A DNA stretch of 64,000 nucleotides from an uncultured Clostridia bacterium (GTDB lineage: Bacteria > Bacillota > Clostridia > TANB77 > CAG-508), in NCBI GenBank assembly GCA_947630185.1, contig CANRGT010000001.1, positions 1-64,000 of the forward strand, given 5' to 3'. The position numbers and the translations under genes are program-made. Positions 47,134 through 56,351 of this stretch are shown piece by piece (the first letter of the stretch is position 1; each line of letters opens with the position of its first letter). The notes below the pieces were generated by a model. The model saw only the letters and a list, made by a program, of their open reading frames with translations, was not told the DNA's origin and searched no databases.

Positions 47134-48147
47134 CTAGTTTATTGAAGTCTCAATTGCAACTGCATGTGCAATTCCTGGAATGCTTTCTCCTTGTTGAGAT
47201 GTAGTGGCATTAGTTAAAGCACCTGTTGCAACTAATAATATTCTATTTAACTTTTTGTCTTTTAATTGTTTAAAGAAATATCCTGAAAATGTTACACCTA
47301 TGCATGCACATCCACTTCCACCAGAATGTGTATCTTGTTTTTCTTTATCAAAAATTAAAACTCCACAATCTTCATAATTGTTTTTTATGTTATAGCCCTT
47401 AGTTTCTGTAAGCTCACATACAATTTCTTTTCCTACATAGCCTAAATCACCTGTAATTATCATGTCATAATAACTTGGCTTTCTTCCAGTATCCCTAAAA
47501 TGTGTTATTAAAGTATCTACTGCAGCTGGTGCCATAGCAGCTCCCATATTATTTGCATCTTTTATTCCCATGTCTACAATTTTTCCAGGTGTTACCATTG
47601 TAATATATGGTCCATTTCCATTTTCTCCAACAACTGCTGCACCTGACCCTGTTACTGTCCATTGTGAAGTTGGTGGTCTTTGATTTCCAAGTTCTAGTGG
47701 AAAACGGAATTGTTTTTCTGCACTACAAAAGTGACTAGATGTAGCACATAAAACATTTCTAGCAGCTTTTGCATCTACAAATATACTACCTAAGCATAAG
47801 CTTTCCACAAATGTAGAACATGCTCCAAATACTCCAAAAAATGGTATGTTTAATTCTCTTAGCCCAAAGCTTGATGATATACATTGATTTAATAAATCTC
47901 CTGCAAAACAGTAATCTATTTGGTCTGCTGGAACTCCTGATTTTGTAATAACAGAATTTACAGTTTCTTTAATGATTTTGCTTTCTGCCTTTTCCCATGT
48001 TTTTTCTCCCCAAAATTCATCTTCTAAGCATTGGTCAAAGTATTTTGCAAGTGGTCCTTGTCCTTCTTTTGGACCTACTATACTTGCTACTTCAACGATG
48101 CTTGGAGGATTTTGTAATTTTATTGTTTGTGCTCCTAAACGCTCCAT
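47134..48147 (-). CDS. spoVAD: Stage V sporulation protein AD
   Basis: A 337-residue protein with a thiolase-like fold, the soluble dipicolinate-binding SpoVA subunit. The start RLGAQTIKLQNPPSIVEVAS and VGPKEGQGPL, together with DEFWGEKTWEKAESK, match the family. No good SD is visible before the ATG at 48147 in the 219-base gap after spoVAC, which is unusual; the upstream sequence is very AT-rich. Length normal. Confidence 0.95.
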   Translation of the reverse strand: MERLGAQTIKLQNPPSIVEVASIVGPKEGQGPLAKYFDQCLEDEFWGEKTWEKAESKIIKETVNSVITKSGVPADQIDYCFAGDLLNQCISSSFGLRELNIPFFGVFGACSTFVESLCLGSIFVDAKAARNVLCATSSHFCSAEKQFRFPLELGNQRPPTSQWTVTGSGAAVVGENGNGPYITMVTPGKIVDMGIKDANNMGAAMAPAAVDTLITHFRDTGRKPSYYDMIITGDLGYVGKEIVCELTETKGYNIKNNYEDCGVLIFDKEKQDTHSGGSGCACIGVTFSGYFFKQLKDKKLNRILLVATGALTNATTSQQGESIPGIAHAVAIETSIN

Positions 48148-48366
48148 TATTTTATCGCCATATAAATTTTACTTATATAAATGTATTATTTATATTGTAT
48201 ATTTGTATACTTTATTTTATATTTCTATTTATACTTGCAAATTTATATGGACTACTCCTTTATATTAAATTTAGGTTTTTTTAATTTAAAGGCTAAACCT
48301 ATAAACCATAAATTATTATATTTCTTGCTGTCTTTACATTTCTGATTTTGTACTTCTATATAATTT

Positions 48367-48810
48367 CTACATAAATAGAAGTGCTATTATTCCAACTATT
48401 ACAGATGCTGAAATACCAAATACTAAAACTGGACCTGCTACTGTAAACATTTTTCCTCCAACTCCCATTACATATCCTTCTGATTTATATTCAATAGCTG
48501 GGGAAACAATAGAGTTTGCAAATCCTGTGATTGGAATTAAAGAACCTGCACCTGCAAATTTTCCAATTTTATTAAATACATTTAAACCTGTTAGAATTGC
48601 TGATATTGCAATAAGTACAATAGATACTATTGTAGAAGATGCTGTTTCATCTAAACCTTTGAATTTACAAAAATCCATTATAATTTGTCCTATTGTGCAA
48701 ATAAGACCACCAACCCAAAATGCATTAAAACAATTTTTTAATATTGGTGAATTTGGAGATTTTTGATCTACATAGTTACTGTATTCTTGTTTTGTTTCAA
48801 TTGGTTTCAT
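48367..48810 (-). CDS. spoVAC: Stage V sporulation protein AC
   Basis: A 147-residue protein with several membrane helices, including CFNAFWVGGLICTIGQIIMD and FAGAGSLIPITGFANSIVSP, both standard in SpoVAC. In Bacillus it is a mechanosensitive part of the SpoVA channel. First gene of the spoVA set here; spoVAA, AB and AF are not in this window. Confidence 0.94.
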   Translation of the reverse strand: MKPIETKQEYSNYVDQKSPNSPILKNCFNAFWVGGLICTIGQIIMDFCKFKGLDETASSTIVSIVLIAISAILTGLNVFNKIGKFAGAGSLIPITGFANSIVSPAIEYKSEGYVMGVGGKMFTVAGPVLVFGISASVIVGIIALLFM

Positions 48811-48921
48811 TTTAATTTATTTCGTATAATTAAAATATTCTAATTATACTCTCCTTTCTTTTTAAAATTTCATGTAATATTTTTACTATTCTTACTTCGC
48901 ATTATTAATTATTCTGTGTTA

Positions 48922-49134
48922 TTAGTCCCTATCTCTGTCAATTACAAAGCATAAATCTAAATCTACAAAATATTCGACTAATTTTTTTCCTTCTATTTTT
49001 GCCCTTTGCTCTAATATTTTTACTCCTGATAAGTAATCAATCGTTTTTGAAGCCTCGTTAACTGCTTGTACTACTGCATCTTTCCAAGATACTGTTGAAG
49101 TGGCTGTAATTTTTAAATGTTTTTCAATTCCCAT
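48922..49134 (-). CDS. Dodecin family flavin-binding protein
   Basis: About 70 residues from ATG at 49134 (AAAGGA upstream). Dodecin pattern: SWKDAVVQAVNEASKTI, then VKILEQRAKIEGKKLVEYFV. The Trp next to the helix start is the usual flavin stacker. Dodecins form 12-mers that store flavin. In sporulation context here, but with no shown link. Confidence 0.85.
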   Translation of the reverse strand: MGIEKHLKITATSTVSWKDAVVQAVNEASKTIDYLSGVKILEQRAKIEGKKLVEYFVDLDLCFVIDRDRD

Positions 49135-49434
49135 TTTGTTCATTCCTTTCACTGTGCCATATATGCACAAAATTTAATTTTTAATAAACTAATGATATTC
49201 ATTTACTGTTTTTATTTTTTCCAAAAATATGAGTTTTATACAAAAAAAGTTAAAGTAAAAACAATGATTATTTTCGACTTTTTTCTTAAAAACATATTCC
49301 CTTTTTGGTTAGAATATAGTATAATAGAATTGTTGTTAAATACTATTTACATATATTTATTTCAGTTTAATTTTTCACTTAATGATTTTTATTCTATACA
49401 TAACAATAAAATAAATTATAGGAGTATATTTTTT
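49135..49434. other. Divergent intergenic region between dodecin and nfeD genes
   Basis: Contains a TATAAT at 49320-49325 on the plus strand with a poor -35 (TTCCCT at about 49297-49302), a candidate promoter for the NfeD/SPFH pair. Otherwise no gene is seen. Confidence 0.45.
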
Positions 49435-49923
49435 ATGTGGTATATATGGTTAATTTTATCAGGTATTTTTATGATTGCCGAAATAGTTACAGTAGGCTTT
49501 TTAATTTTTTGGCTTGGTGTTGGTGCCCTAATCACTATGCTTGTAAGCTTCATAACTGATAATGTTATTATTCAAACTGCAGTTTTTGTAATCAGTTCTA
49601 CACTTTTAATATTCTGTACAAGACCTCTTGCAAAAAAACTTACTAAAAAAGATAAAGACGTTGTTACAAACGCATTTGCTATTGTTGGTAAAAAAGCTCT
49701 TGTAATTAAAGATATTAACCCTACATTAGGAGCAGGACAAATTAAAGTTGATGGTCAAGTTTGGTCTGCTAAATGTGAAGATGATACAATAATTGCACAA
49801 GGTACAGAAGTTTATATTTTAAAAATTGAAGGTGTAAAAGCTGTTGTTACTGCAAATATAAATCAAACAAATAATGTAGATAATAAAAATGCTAATTTAA
49901 ATAGTCAAACTATTAATGTGTAA
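49435..49923 (+). CDS. NfeD-like membrane protein
   Basis: About 162 residues starting at MWYIWLILSG (ATG 49435, AGGAG upstream). Three or four membrane helices (WLILSGIFMIAEIVTVGFLI), then a cytoplasmic OB-fold with IVGKKALVIKDINP and GQIKVDGQVWSAKCED, the NfeD signature. An Asn-rich tail closes it. Paired with an SPFH protein, as in most genomes, to form a membrane microdomain scaffold. Confidence 0.88.
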   Translation: MWYIWLILSGIFMIAEIVTVGFLIFWLGVGALITMLVSFITDNVIIQTAVFVISSTLLIFCTRPLAKKLTKKDKDVVTNAFAIVGKKALVIKDINPTLGAGQIKVDGQVWSAKCEDDTIIAQGTEVYILKIEGVKAVVTANINQTNNVDNKNANLNSQTINV

Positions 49924-50067
49924 TATAATGCGTACTATTAAGTAATTTTACTATATTTTAGCATTGTTATTTAAAAATAATAAGCTTGGTTTAATTTTAT
50001 TAATAGCTTTTTATTAGATTTTAATATTTTATATATATATTTATAATTTTTTAAGGAGGAATTTTTT

Positions 50068-50976
50068 ATGTTATGGGTTTTATTAGTTTTACTTGTCATC
50101 GTTTTAGTTATTGCATTTAACACCATAAAAATTGTTAGACAATCTGAAGTTTACATTATAGAAAGACTTGGTAAATTTCATAAGGTAGCTGATGCTGGTC
50201 TTACTATCATTATTCCATTTGTAGACCATGTTCGTAGTGTTGTAAGTTTAAAACAACAAACCATGGATATTCCACCACAAGGTGTAATTACTCAAGATAA
50301 TGTTACAATTACTATTGATACTGTTGTGTTCTACAAAATTACAGACCCTGCTAAAGCAGTTTATGAAATTCAAAATTTAAAGAAAGGTATTGAATATTTA
50401 GCTATTACTACAATTCGTGATATTGTTGGTAAAATGGACTTAGATGCTACATTTAGTTCAAGAGATGCCATCAATGATCGTTTAAGAGTAATTCTAGATG
50501 AAGCTACTGACCAATGGGGTTGTAAAGTAGATCGTGTTGAAATTAAAGATATTACGCCTCCTGCTGATATTCGTGATGCAATGGAAAAACAAATGAATGC
50601 AGAGAGAAATAAAAGAGCTTTAATTCTTCAAGCTGAAGGTGAAAGACAATCTGCTATTACACTTGCTGAAGGTAAAAAAGAGGCTGCTATATTAGAGGCA
50701 GAAGCTGATAAAGAAGCTAAAATCAGAAGGGCTACTGGTGAGGCTGAAGCTATTATAAAAGTTGCTGATGCAAAGGCACAAGAAATTCATGTAGTATATG
50801 ATGCTATGATGAAAGCAAACCCTGATGATAAATTAGTTCAATTAAAATCTTTAGAGGCTTTAAAAGAAGTTGCTAATGGAAGTGCTAATAAAGTATTTAT
50901 TCCATTTGAAGCAACAAAAGCTTTAGGTAGCTTAGGTGCTATTTCTGAAGTTGTTAAAGATAAGAAAAATGACTAG
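50068..50976 (+). CDS. SPFH/Band 7 (stomatin-like, QmcA-type) protein
   Basis: A 302-residue membrane-associated scaffold. N-terminal helix (VLLVLLVIVLVIAFNTI), then IVRQSEVYIIERLGKFHKVADAGL and DVTITIDTVVFYKITDP-like strands, a coiled coil with RNKRALILQAEGERQSAI, and the C-terminal VFIPFEATKALGSLG. AAGGAGG precedes the ATG. It probably acts with the NfeD protein just upstream. Confidence 0.92.
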   Translation: MLWVLLVLLVIVLVIAFNTIKIVRQSEVYIIERLGKFHKVADAGLTIIIPFVDHVRSVVSLKQQTMDIPPQGVITQDNVTITIDTVVFYKITDPAKAVYEIQNLKKGIEYLAITTIRDIVGKMDLDATFSSRDAINDRLRVILDEATDQWGCKVDRVEIKDITPPADIRDAMEKQMNAERNKRALILQAEGERQSAITLAEGKKEAAILEAEADKEAKIRRATGEAEAIIKVADAKAQEIHVVYDAMMKANPDDKLVQLKSLEALKEVANGSANKVFIPFEATKALGSLGAISEVVKDKKND

Positions 50977-51104
50977 ACTTAAAAAGCATGTATTAGAGAC
51001 TATCATAATACCATCTTATTAACATACTACAATAATAAGAACCTTAACCACGATTGCAATCAAAGATTGTGGATGGATACCCGATAAGCCTTTGGTTTCA
51101 CAAT

Positions 51105-51155
51105 AAAAAACTCCTATTTTAAATTGTTTTTTAATATTTTAAAAATAGGAGTTTT
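51105..51155. terminator. Bidirectional terminator between SPFH gene and rarA
   Basis: AAAACTCCTATTTT / AAAATAGGAGTTTT (arms near 51107-51120 and 51142-51155) with flanking T runs in both directions. Convergent genes. Confidence 0.85.
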
Positions 51156-51199
51156 TACTTATTTTAGCTTTCTATGAAGAATATTTTTAAATTAATCTT

Positions 51200-52445
51200 T
51201 TACTCTATTGTATCATCTTTAATATAATATTTCGTTCCAAGCATTTTATCTGGTAAATATTGCTGCTCAACCCAGTGTCCCGGATAATCGTGTGGGTATT
51301 TATACCCTACACCATAACCTTCTTTTGCCATTCCGCTCTGCTGGTGCATTTCTAATATGCATTGGTATTGTACCTGTATCTTTATTTGCAACATCTGTTA
51401 ATGCTTTTTCTATTCCTAAATAAGCACAATTAGATTTTTTAGAAGTTGCTACATATACTGTCGCATCTGCTAAAATAATTCTGGCTTCTGGCATTCCTAC
51501 CATTGTGACTGCTTGCATAGCTGATGTTGCAACTACTAATGCATTAGGGTTTGCCATTCCTACATCTTCTGCTGCTGCAATTACTATTCTTCTTGCCATA
51601 AATACAGGGTCTTCGCCTGCATTTAGTGCTCTTGCTAAGTAGAAAAGTGCTGCGTCTGGGTCGCTTCCCCTCATAGATTTAATAAATGCACTTATATTAT
51701 CATAATGGCTATCACCTTTTTTATCAAATATTGCTTTTCTTGTTTGTACACATTCTTTTGCTATTTCATCTGTAATTGTTATAAAACCATTTTTATCAAC
51801 ATTAGTTGTAAGTACTGCAACTTCTAGTCCGTTTAGAGCTGTCCTTACATCTCCATTTGAAGTTTGGGCGATTTTCTTCAGAGTGCTATCTTCTACTTTT
51901 ATGTTATATGTTCCAAGTCCTTCTTCTGCTGTTAATGATTTTTTCAAAACTTTAAATATGTCTTCATCTGTTAATGGATTTAAATGAAACACCATTGACC
52001 TAGATATAAGAGCTTTGTTTACTTCAAAATATGGATTTTCAGTAGTTGCACCTATTAATATAACTGTACCATTTTCTACATATGGAAGCAAAGCATCTTG
52101 TTGCAATTTATTAAAGCGATGAATTTCATCTATGAATAAAATACATTTTCCAGATGGATTAAGTAATGTATTTTGTGCTGTTTCTATTGCATTTTTTATA
52201 TCAGCTACACCTGATGTAACTGCATTTATTTTTATAAATTTATATTTTGTTGTGTTACTAATTACTCTTGCAAGTGAAGTTTTGCCACAGCCAGGAGGAC
52301 CCCATAGTATTATGCTAGATAATCTATCTGCTACAACTGTTCTATATAAAATTTTATCTTTGCCTAATATATGCTCTTGTCCAACATAGTCATCCAATGT
52401 TTTTGGGCTCATCCTATATGCTAATGGTTTGTTTAAATCTACCAT
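51200..52445 (-). CDS. rarA: Replication-associated recombination protein RarA, frame changed near the C-terminus
   Basis: AAA+ ATPase of the RarA/MgsA/WRNIP1 family that acts at stalled replication forks. Walker A GPPGCGKT, Walker [18 protein letters not shown] sensor, then the tetramerisation domain ([19 protein letters not shown]). The long frame ends at 51300 after [16 protein letters not shown]. Skipping one base (plus-strand G at 51335) restores the conserved end: [20 protein letters not shown] and [12 protein letters not shown], to a stop at 51200. The frame-0 codon at the site is CGG followed by A, as in recD2 and prkC. Either the gene is frameshifted or slippage is used. Confidence 0.9.
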
Positions 52446-52640
52446 TTATAATCCTCTTTTCTGCTACTCTTTATTATTTATTTCATTTTTCAATATTATT
52501 TTCTAATACTAATTATTTATTTTAATTATTTATTTTTATAGTAATTGCTTATTTTGCATTCTTTATTATTTTATCTTATTTATAATCTTAACTTATTTAT
52601 AATTTTCTCTTATTTCTTGTTTATCATTTTATATTATTTC

Positions 52641-53258
52641 TTATAATCCTTTTGCCAAGTTTCCTAAAGCTTTTCTAATTATATCTTCTACACTTAAGTT
52701 GTTAATTTCTACTTTTGCTAAAGCTTCTACAACTTCTCTCTTACTGTAGCCTAATACTTGAAGTGCACTAATTGCTTCTTCTACATTTTCATCTTCTACA
52801 ATTTCTAGTTTAGGTGTACCTTCCTCTTTTTCTTCTTCTGCTAAAATTTCTTTTTCTTTCTTTAATTTATCTTTTAGTTCTAAAATAATTCTTTGAGCAG
52901 TTTTTGGTCCTATTCCTGGTAATTTTTTTAATATACTTATGTCATTTGAAATAACTGCTAGTGCAAATTGTGATGGTGTAATGTTTGATAAAATTGTAAG
53001 CCCTACTTTTGCTCCTATTCCACCAACAGATAAAAGTAATTCAAATAATCGCAATTCTTCGTTATTTATGAAGCCAAATATTGATACATCATCTTCTCTA
53101 ACTCTCATGTATGTATGTACCTTTAAGACTTCCCCAATTTCTCCTAAATTTTGAATTGATGATTGTGGCATAAAAATTTTATATCCAATTCCATTTACAT
53201 CAATTACTATATAGTCCTTTGTTTTTAATTCTAAATTTCCTTTTATATATGCTAACAT
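52641..53258 (-). CDS. ruvA: Holliday junction DNA helicase subunit RuvA
   Basis: A 205-residue protein. OB-fold start (MLAYIKGNLELKTKDYIVID), two helix-hairpin-helix motifs (LLLSVGGIGAKVGLTIL and LKKLPGIGPKTAQRIILELK) and the C-terminal RuvB-binding domain (EAISALQVLGYSKREVVEAL). It directs RuvB to junctions. RuvB is not adjacent in the window. Confidence 0.96.
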   Translation of the reverse strand: MLAYIKGNLELKTKDYIVIDVNGIGYKIFMPQSSIQNLGEIGEVLKVHTYMRVREDDVSIFGFINNEELRLFELLLSVGGIGAKVGLTILSNITPSQFALAVISNDISILKKLPGIGPKTAQRIILELKDKLKKEKEILAEEEKEEGTPKLEIVEDENVEEAISALQVLGYSKREVVEALAKVEINNLSVEDIIRKALGNLAKGL

Positions 53259-53495
53259 TTTTATCTTCCTTTCATTCTTTTGGTTTCTTATTTTATTTTT
53301 TATTTTTTACTTTTTACTTTTTTCATATTTTTTAATTTTCCTTTGATTTTAGTTTTGCTTTTACTTATTTTCATTTCAATTTTTATGTTTTAACTTTTCT
53401 TATTTTATCATAAGTTTTAAATTTTGCAAGAGTTATTTGCAAATTTTTGTTTGTAAATATTTCTCATTTTAATTTACTTCACTATACTAAAGCAA
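53259..53495. other. T-rich intergenic stretch upstream of ruvA
   Basis: Long runs of T and TTTTA on the plus strand with no reading frame worth naming. The ruvA SD (AAAGGAAG) lies at its left end. Confidence 0.5.
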
Positions 53496-53522
53496 AAAAC
53501 TCAACTTTAAAAGTTGAGTTTT
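53496..53522. terminator. Terminator after the Thr-rich membrane protein gene
   Basis: AAAACTCAACTTT (53496-53508) / AAAGTTGAGTTTT (53510-53522); runs of T follow in either direction. Confidence 0.8.
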
Positions 53523-53567
53523 GCTTTCTTTATTCAAGAAATTGTAACACATACTTACAAGTAAGTG

Positions 53568-54389
53568 TTAAGGAGTTGTTCGATACCAGTAATCTTTAAG
53601 CGAAAATCCATTTTCAAGCAACCACCTTATCAGGTCATCTGGATTATCAAAGTTTGGAATATCAATGCTACTCCCACCCTGATTGTTGGAATTTCCTCCT
53701 TGATTATTGTTCCAGTTTCCGCCAGAATTATTACCAGGATTATTATTCCAATTGTTTCCTGGATAATTACCAGGATAATTCCCTGGATAATTGCCAGGAT
53801 AATTTCCAGAATCACATCCAGAATCGTCTCCTACATATATCTCATCTCCATTAAGATCATCATCATTTTCTTCTACATATTCCGTTTCGTCTTCTTCAAC
53901 ATACTCCGTTTCTTCTGTAGCTGATGTCTTTTGCGTAGATGATTTTCGTGTAGTAGATTTAGTAGTTCTACCAGTTGTTGTAGTAGTTACTCTTGTAGTA
54001 GTTGGCGTTTTGGTAGTTTCTGGTACTGCTGTAGTTTTTGGTACTGTAGTAATTTCTGATACCGTGGTTACAGCTGGTGATGTTGTAGTTTGCTCATGTA
54101 CTGATGTTTCGACTTGGCTAAGAGTGGTAATGCTTGCCTGTTCTTCTGTTGGTGATGTGGTTTGCTCGGGTTGCTTGTTTAATCCTGTATCTGTTGTTGT
54201 TACGTTAGTGTGCATTTCGTTTTCATTGGTAGGAGGTTCCTTATTTGCATTCGGAACTACCTTGTTGATACCATTAAAAATAATGCACAAAAAAACAAGT
54301 AAAATAAGGACTGTAACAAGAAAACGAGTTAAAACCTTTTGGTTGCTAGCTTTTTCTTTAATGAATATGTTCCGCTCTTTCTTTTTCAT
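53568..54389 (-). CDS. Membrane-anchored Thr-rich surface protein with Tyr-Pro-Gly repeats
   Basis: A 273-residue protein, no family recognised. Basic cytoplasmic tail, one membrane helix (FLVTVLILLVFLCIIF), a long Thr/Ser/Val/Glu-rich stretch like a mucin stalk (about residues 55-150), an acidic patch with two EYVEE units, then four NYPG repeats, Asn/Gly-rich sequence and a conserved-looking end (NPDDLIRWLLENGFSLKDYW). The NYPG region may be coat- or wall-like. Codon 6 is CGG in the context GAG-CGG-AAC, one of very few in-frame CGGs. Composition differs from its neighbours. Confidence 0.7.
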   Translation of the reverse strand: MKKKERNIFIKEKASNQKVLTRFLVTVLILLVFLCIIFNGINKVVPNANKEPPTNENEMHTNVTTTDTGLNKQPEQTTSPTEEQASITTLSQVETSVHEQTTTSPAVTTVSEITTVPKTTAVPETTKTPTTTRVTTTTTGRTTKSTTRKSSTQKTSATEETEYVEEDETEYVEENDDDLNGDEIYVGDDSGCDSGNYPGNYPGNYPGNYPGNNWNNNPGNNSGGNWNNNQGGNSNNQGGSSIDIPNFDNPDDLIRWLLENGFSLKDYWYRTTP

Positions 54390-54519
54390 GTGAGAATCTA
54401 CTCCTTTTCAAATTTGTTAAATGGCTATGCCATTCTTATGTACATTATATCATTTTTTTATTGATATTTCAAACTTTTCTTTTCATGTATACATTATCAA
54501 TTTATAAACAATATATTTT

Positions 54520-54652
54520 AGTCTCAATTATTTTTTAATTATTTAGTATTTTAGTTACAAATATTTTTTATTATTTAATATTTTTAGTCGCAAATATTTT
54601 TTTATTATTTAATATTTTCAGTCATAAATATTTTTTATTTGTAAATATTTTA
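54520..54652. repeat. Tandem repeat of about 33 bases (four units) upstream of rpmB
   Basis: Units start with AGT: 54520-54552, 54553-54585, 54586-54619 and 54620-54652. Each carries AGTYRCAAATATTTTTT-like and TATTATTTAATATTTT-like halves with few differences. It is not a CRISPR, because there are no unique spacers. It lies between the Thr-rich gene's start and rpmB. Confidence 0.75.
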
Positions 54653-54734
54653 AAAAAGTATTGTTTTTTTTGCATATTTGTGTTAAACTTATGAATAGTC
54701 AATTTTAGATTTCACATATAGGAGGTGCATTTTA

Positions 54735-54932
54735 ATGGCAAAATGTGATATTTGTGGAAAAACATTATCTCATGGAAATCAAATTAGTATTGCTCGTTCT
54801 CATGTTAGTAGAAGAGCTACAAGAACTTTTAAACCAAATTTAAGAAGAATAAAAGCAATTATTAATGGTGAACCAAAAACTATTCATGCTTGTACAAAAT
54901 GTTTACGTTCTGGAAAAGTAACTAGAGCTTAA
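54735..54932 (+). CDS. rpmB: 50S ribosomal protein L28
   Basis: A 65-residue ribosomal protein. It has the zinc-binding type CDICGKTLSHGNQISIARS start with CDIC, ending CTKCLRSGKVTRA, so four cysteines form the zinc site. RRATRTFKPNLRRIK is the rRNA-binding region. AGGAGGTG precedes the ATG. Divergent/convergent neighbour of spoVM, as in Bacillus. Confidence 0.97.
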   Translation: MAKCDICGKTLSHGNQISIARSHVSRRATRTFKPNLRRIKAIINGEPKTIHACTKCLRSGKVTRA

Positions 54933-54969
54933 GTAAAATTGTTTTTATTAATTTGAATAAGTAAAAAGT

Positions 54970-55001
54970 GAGACTATTATATTCACTAATAGTCTCTTTT
55001 T
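54970..55001 (+). terminator. Terminator after rpmB
   Basis: GAGACTATTA (54970-54979) / TAATAGTCTC (54987-54996), seven-base loop, then TTTTT. Confidence 0.92.
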
Positions 55002-55030
55002 GGTACTTATTTTTACAATAAGTATGTATT

Positions 55031-55108
55031 TTATTTTTCTTTAATACCAAATAATAATTTTACTATTCCTCTCAAACACTTTGGAACTTTTTTAACAACT
55101 ATTGTCAT
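55031..55108 (-). CDS. spoVM: Stage V sporulation protein M (SpoVM)
   Basis: A 25-residue peptide, sequence starting MTIVVKKVPKCLRGIVKLL and ending FGIKEK. It matches the pattern of Bacillus SpoVM (KLPKFLGGIVRAM): Lys-x-Pro-Lys, then Leu-x-Gly-Ile-Val in an amphipathic helix. SpoVM binds the curved forespore membrane and recruits SpoIVA for coat assembly. AAAGGAGAG lies upstream. The neighbour rpmB is also next to spoVM in Bacillus subtilis. Too short for most gene finders. Confidence 0.88.
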   Translation of the reverse strand: MTIVVKKVPKCLRGIVKLLFGIKEK

Positions 55109-55132
55109 TTTCTTCACTCTCCTTTTATTTTC

Positions 55133-55285
55133 TTATTTACAAGATAACCACATTAGTCCAACTGAAATAATAGATACACCTATGATAAATAACCAACCAG
55201 ATAGAGGAAGTAATAGTACAAGCAAAATACCAAGCCCTAAGCCAATTAAACATACACCTATTGTTTTTTTCAATGCACCTAACAT
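55133..55285 (-). CDS. Small hydrophobic membrane protein
   Basis: A 50-residue protein starting MLGALKKTIGVCLIGLGLG, two membrane helices (LLVLLLPLSGWLFIIG and VSIISVGLMWL), ending in SCK. AGGAGGAGA precedes the ATG. It resembles short Gly/Leu-rich membrane proteins common in clostridia. 24 bases upstream of spoVM on the same strand, so they are probably one transcript. Function unknown. Confidence 0.75.
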   Translation of the reverse strand: MLGALKKTIGVCLIGLGLGILLVLLLPLSGWLFIIGVSIISVGLMWLSCK

Positions 55286-55598
55286 TTTTAAATCTCCTCC
55301 TACCCTTTTTATATATTATATTAGCTATTTTTTTATTTGTTACTTTTTATGTTTTTGATTTTATTATTACACAATTAATGTCTTTATTTAATTTCATTAC
55401 TTATTCATTGTTTTATCTTACTTATTTTTATTTCATTTCTGGCTCTCATTTGACTTATTATTGTTGAAAAATGTCGTATTTTGTGATTAAATATTAATTA
55501 AGAAATTTTATATTTTATTTGAAATAATCATATTTTAGCGAAATTACTTATTGTGATGTTTTGGTCAAATTACTTTATTATTGAAAGGAATATATATT
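55286..55598. other. AT-rich intergenic region between the small membrane protein and nth
   Basis: No reading frame I can support. It probably holds both divergent promoters, but I cannot fix their boxes. Confidence 0.5.
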
Positions 55599-56225
55599 AT
55601 GAAGAAAGAAAATTCTATTATTATAATTGAGAAATTAAAAAAGGCTTATCCTGATGCGAAGTGTAGTTTAGATTTTAAATCTCCTTTTGAAATGATGATA
55701 GCTGTGATGCTTTCTGCTCAATGCACAGATGATAGAGTTAACTTAACTACTCCAGCCCTTTTTGCTAAATATAATACTCCTGAAAAAATGGCAAATGCAC
55801 CTTTAGATGAATTAGAAAAGTTAATTCATCCTTGTGGTTTTTATAAAAATAAGGCAAAAAATATGAAGCTTGCTAGTCAAAAAATTCTAAAGGATTTTGA
55901 TGGTAATGTTCCTAATACTATTGAAGAACTAATTACTATTCCTGGTGTTGGCAGAAAAAGTGCAAATGTTATTATGTTAGAGGCATTTAATAATCCTCAA
56001 GGAATAGCAGTTGATACTCATGTTAAAAGGCTTTCTAATCGCATTGGTTTTTCTAAAAAAACTGAACCTGAAAAAATTGAACAAGATTTATTAAAACAAA
56101 TTCCAAAAGAATATTACAAAGATGTTAATCACATTTTTATTTGGCATGGTAGAAATATTTGCAGTGCAAGAAATCCAAAATGTAAGGAATGCCCTATTTT
56201 TGATAATTGCAAAAAAATTTTTTAA
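55599..56225 (+). CDS. nth: Endonuclease III
   Basis: A 208-residue DNA glycosylase/AP lyase for oxidised pyrimidines. Start at MKKENSIII (ATG 55599, AAAGGA nine bases upstream); a TTG six codons earlier is less likely. Helix-hairpin-helix LITIPGVGRKSANVIM with the catalytic Lys, then the GIAVDTHVKRLSNRIG Asp. The C-terminal iron-sulfur cluster site is CSARNPKCKECPIFDNC. Normal length. Confidence 0.95.
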   Translation: MKKENSIIIIEKLKKAYPDAKCSLDFKSPFEMMIAVMLSAQCTDDRVNLTTPALFAKYNTPEKMANAPLDELEKLIHPCGFYKNKAKNMKLASQKILKDFDGNVPNTIEELITIPGVGRKSANVIMLEAFNNPQGIAVDTHVKRLSNRIGFSKKTEPEKIEQDLLKQIPKEYYKDVNHIFIWHGRNICSARNPKCKECPIFDNCKKIF

Positions 56226-56351
56226 GATTTTTTTATTTTTGAATATTTCATTATTATTTATTTATACTAATATAATATAAACATTATTTTTTAATATTAT
56301 AACCTTTGAATTATATTTTCAATATAAAATAAATAGAGGTAGGTGTCTATT

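Noticed and set aside
48148-48366. Alternative start or extra gene between spoVAC and spoVAD
   Set aside because: An AAAGGAG occurs in the gap but no in-frame start that extends SpoVAD follows it; the frame is interrupted.
49117-49434. N-terminal extension of the NfeD protein
   Set aside because: The frame is open upstream, but the AGGAG-preceded ATG at 49435 begins the family's first helix, and the extension is AT-rich and low in complexity.
51030-51104. Possible 6S or other structured RNA near rarA
   Set aside because: There is a short hairpin (CCACGAT / ATTGTGG) before the terminator, but I see no promoter and no family signature.
54520-54652. CRISPR array
   Set aside because: Units are contiguous and similar throughout, with no unique spacers and no cas genes in the window.
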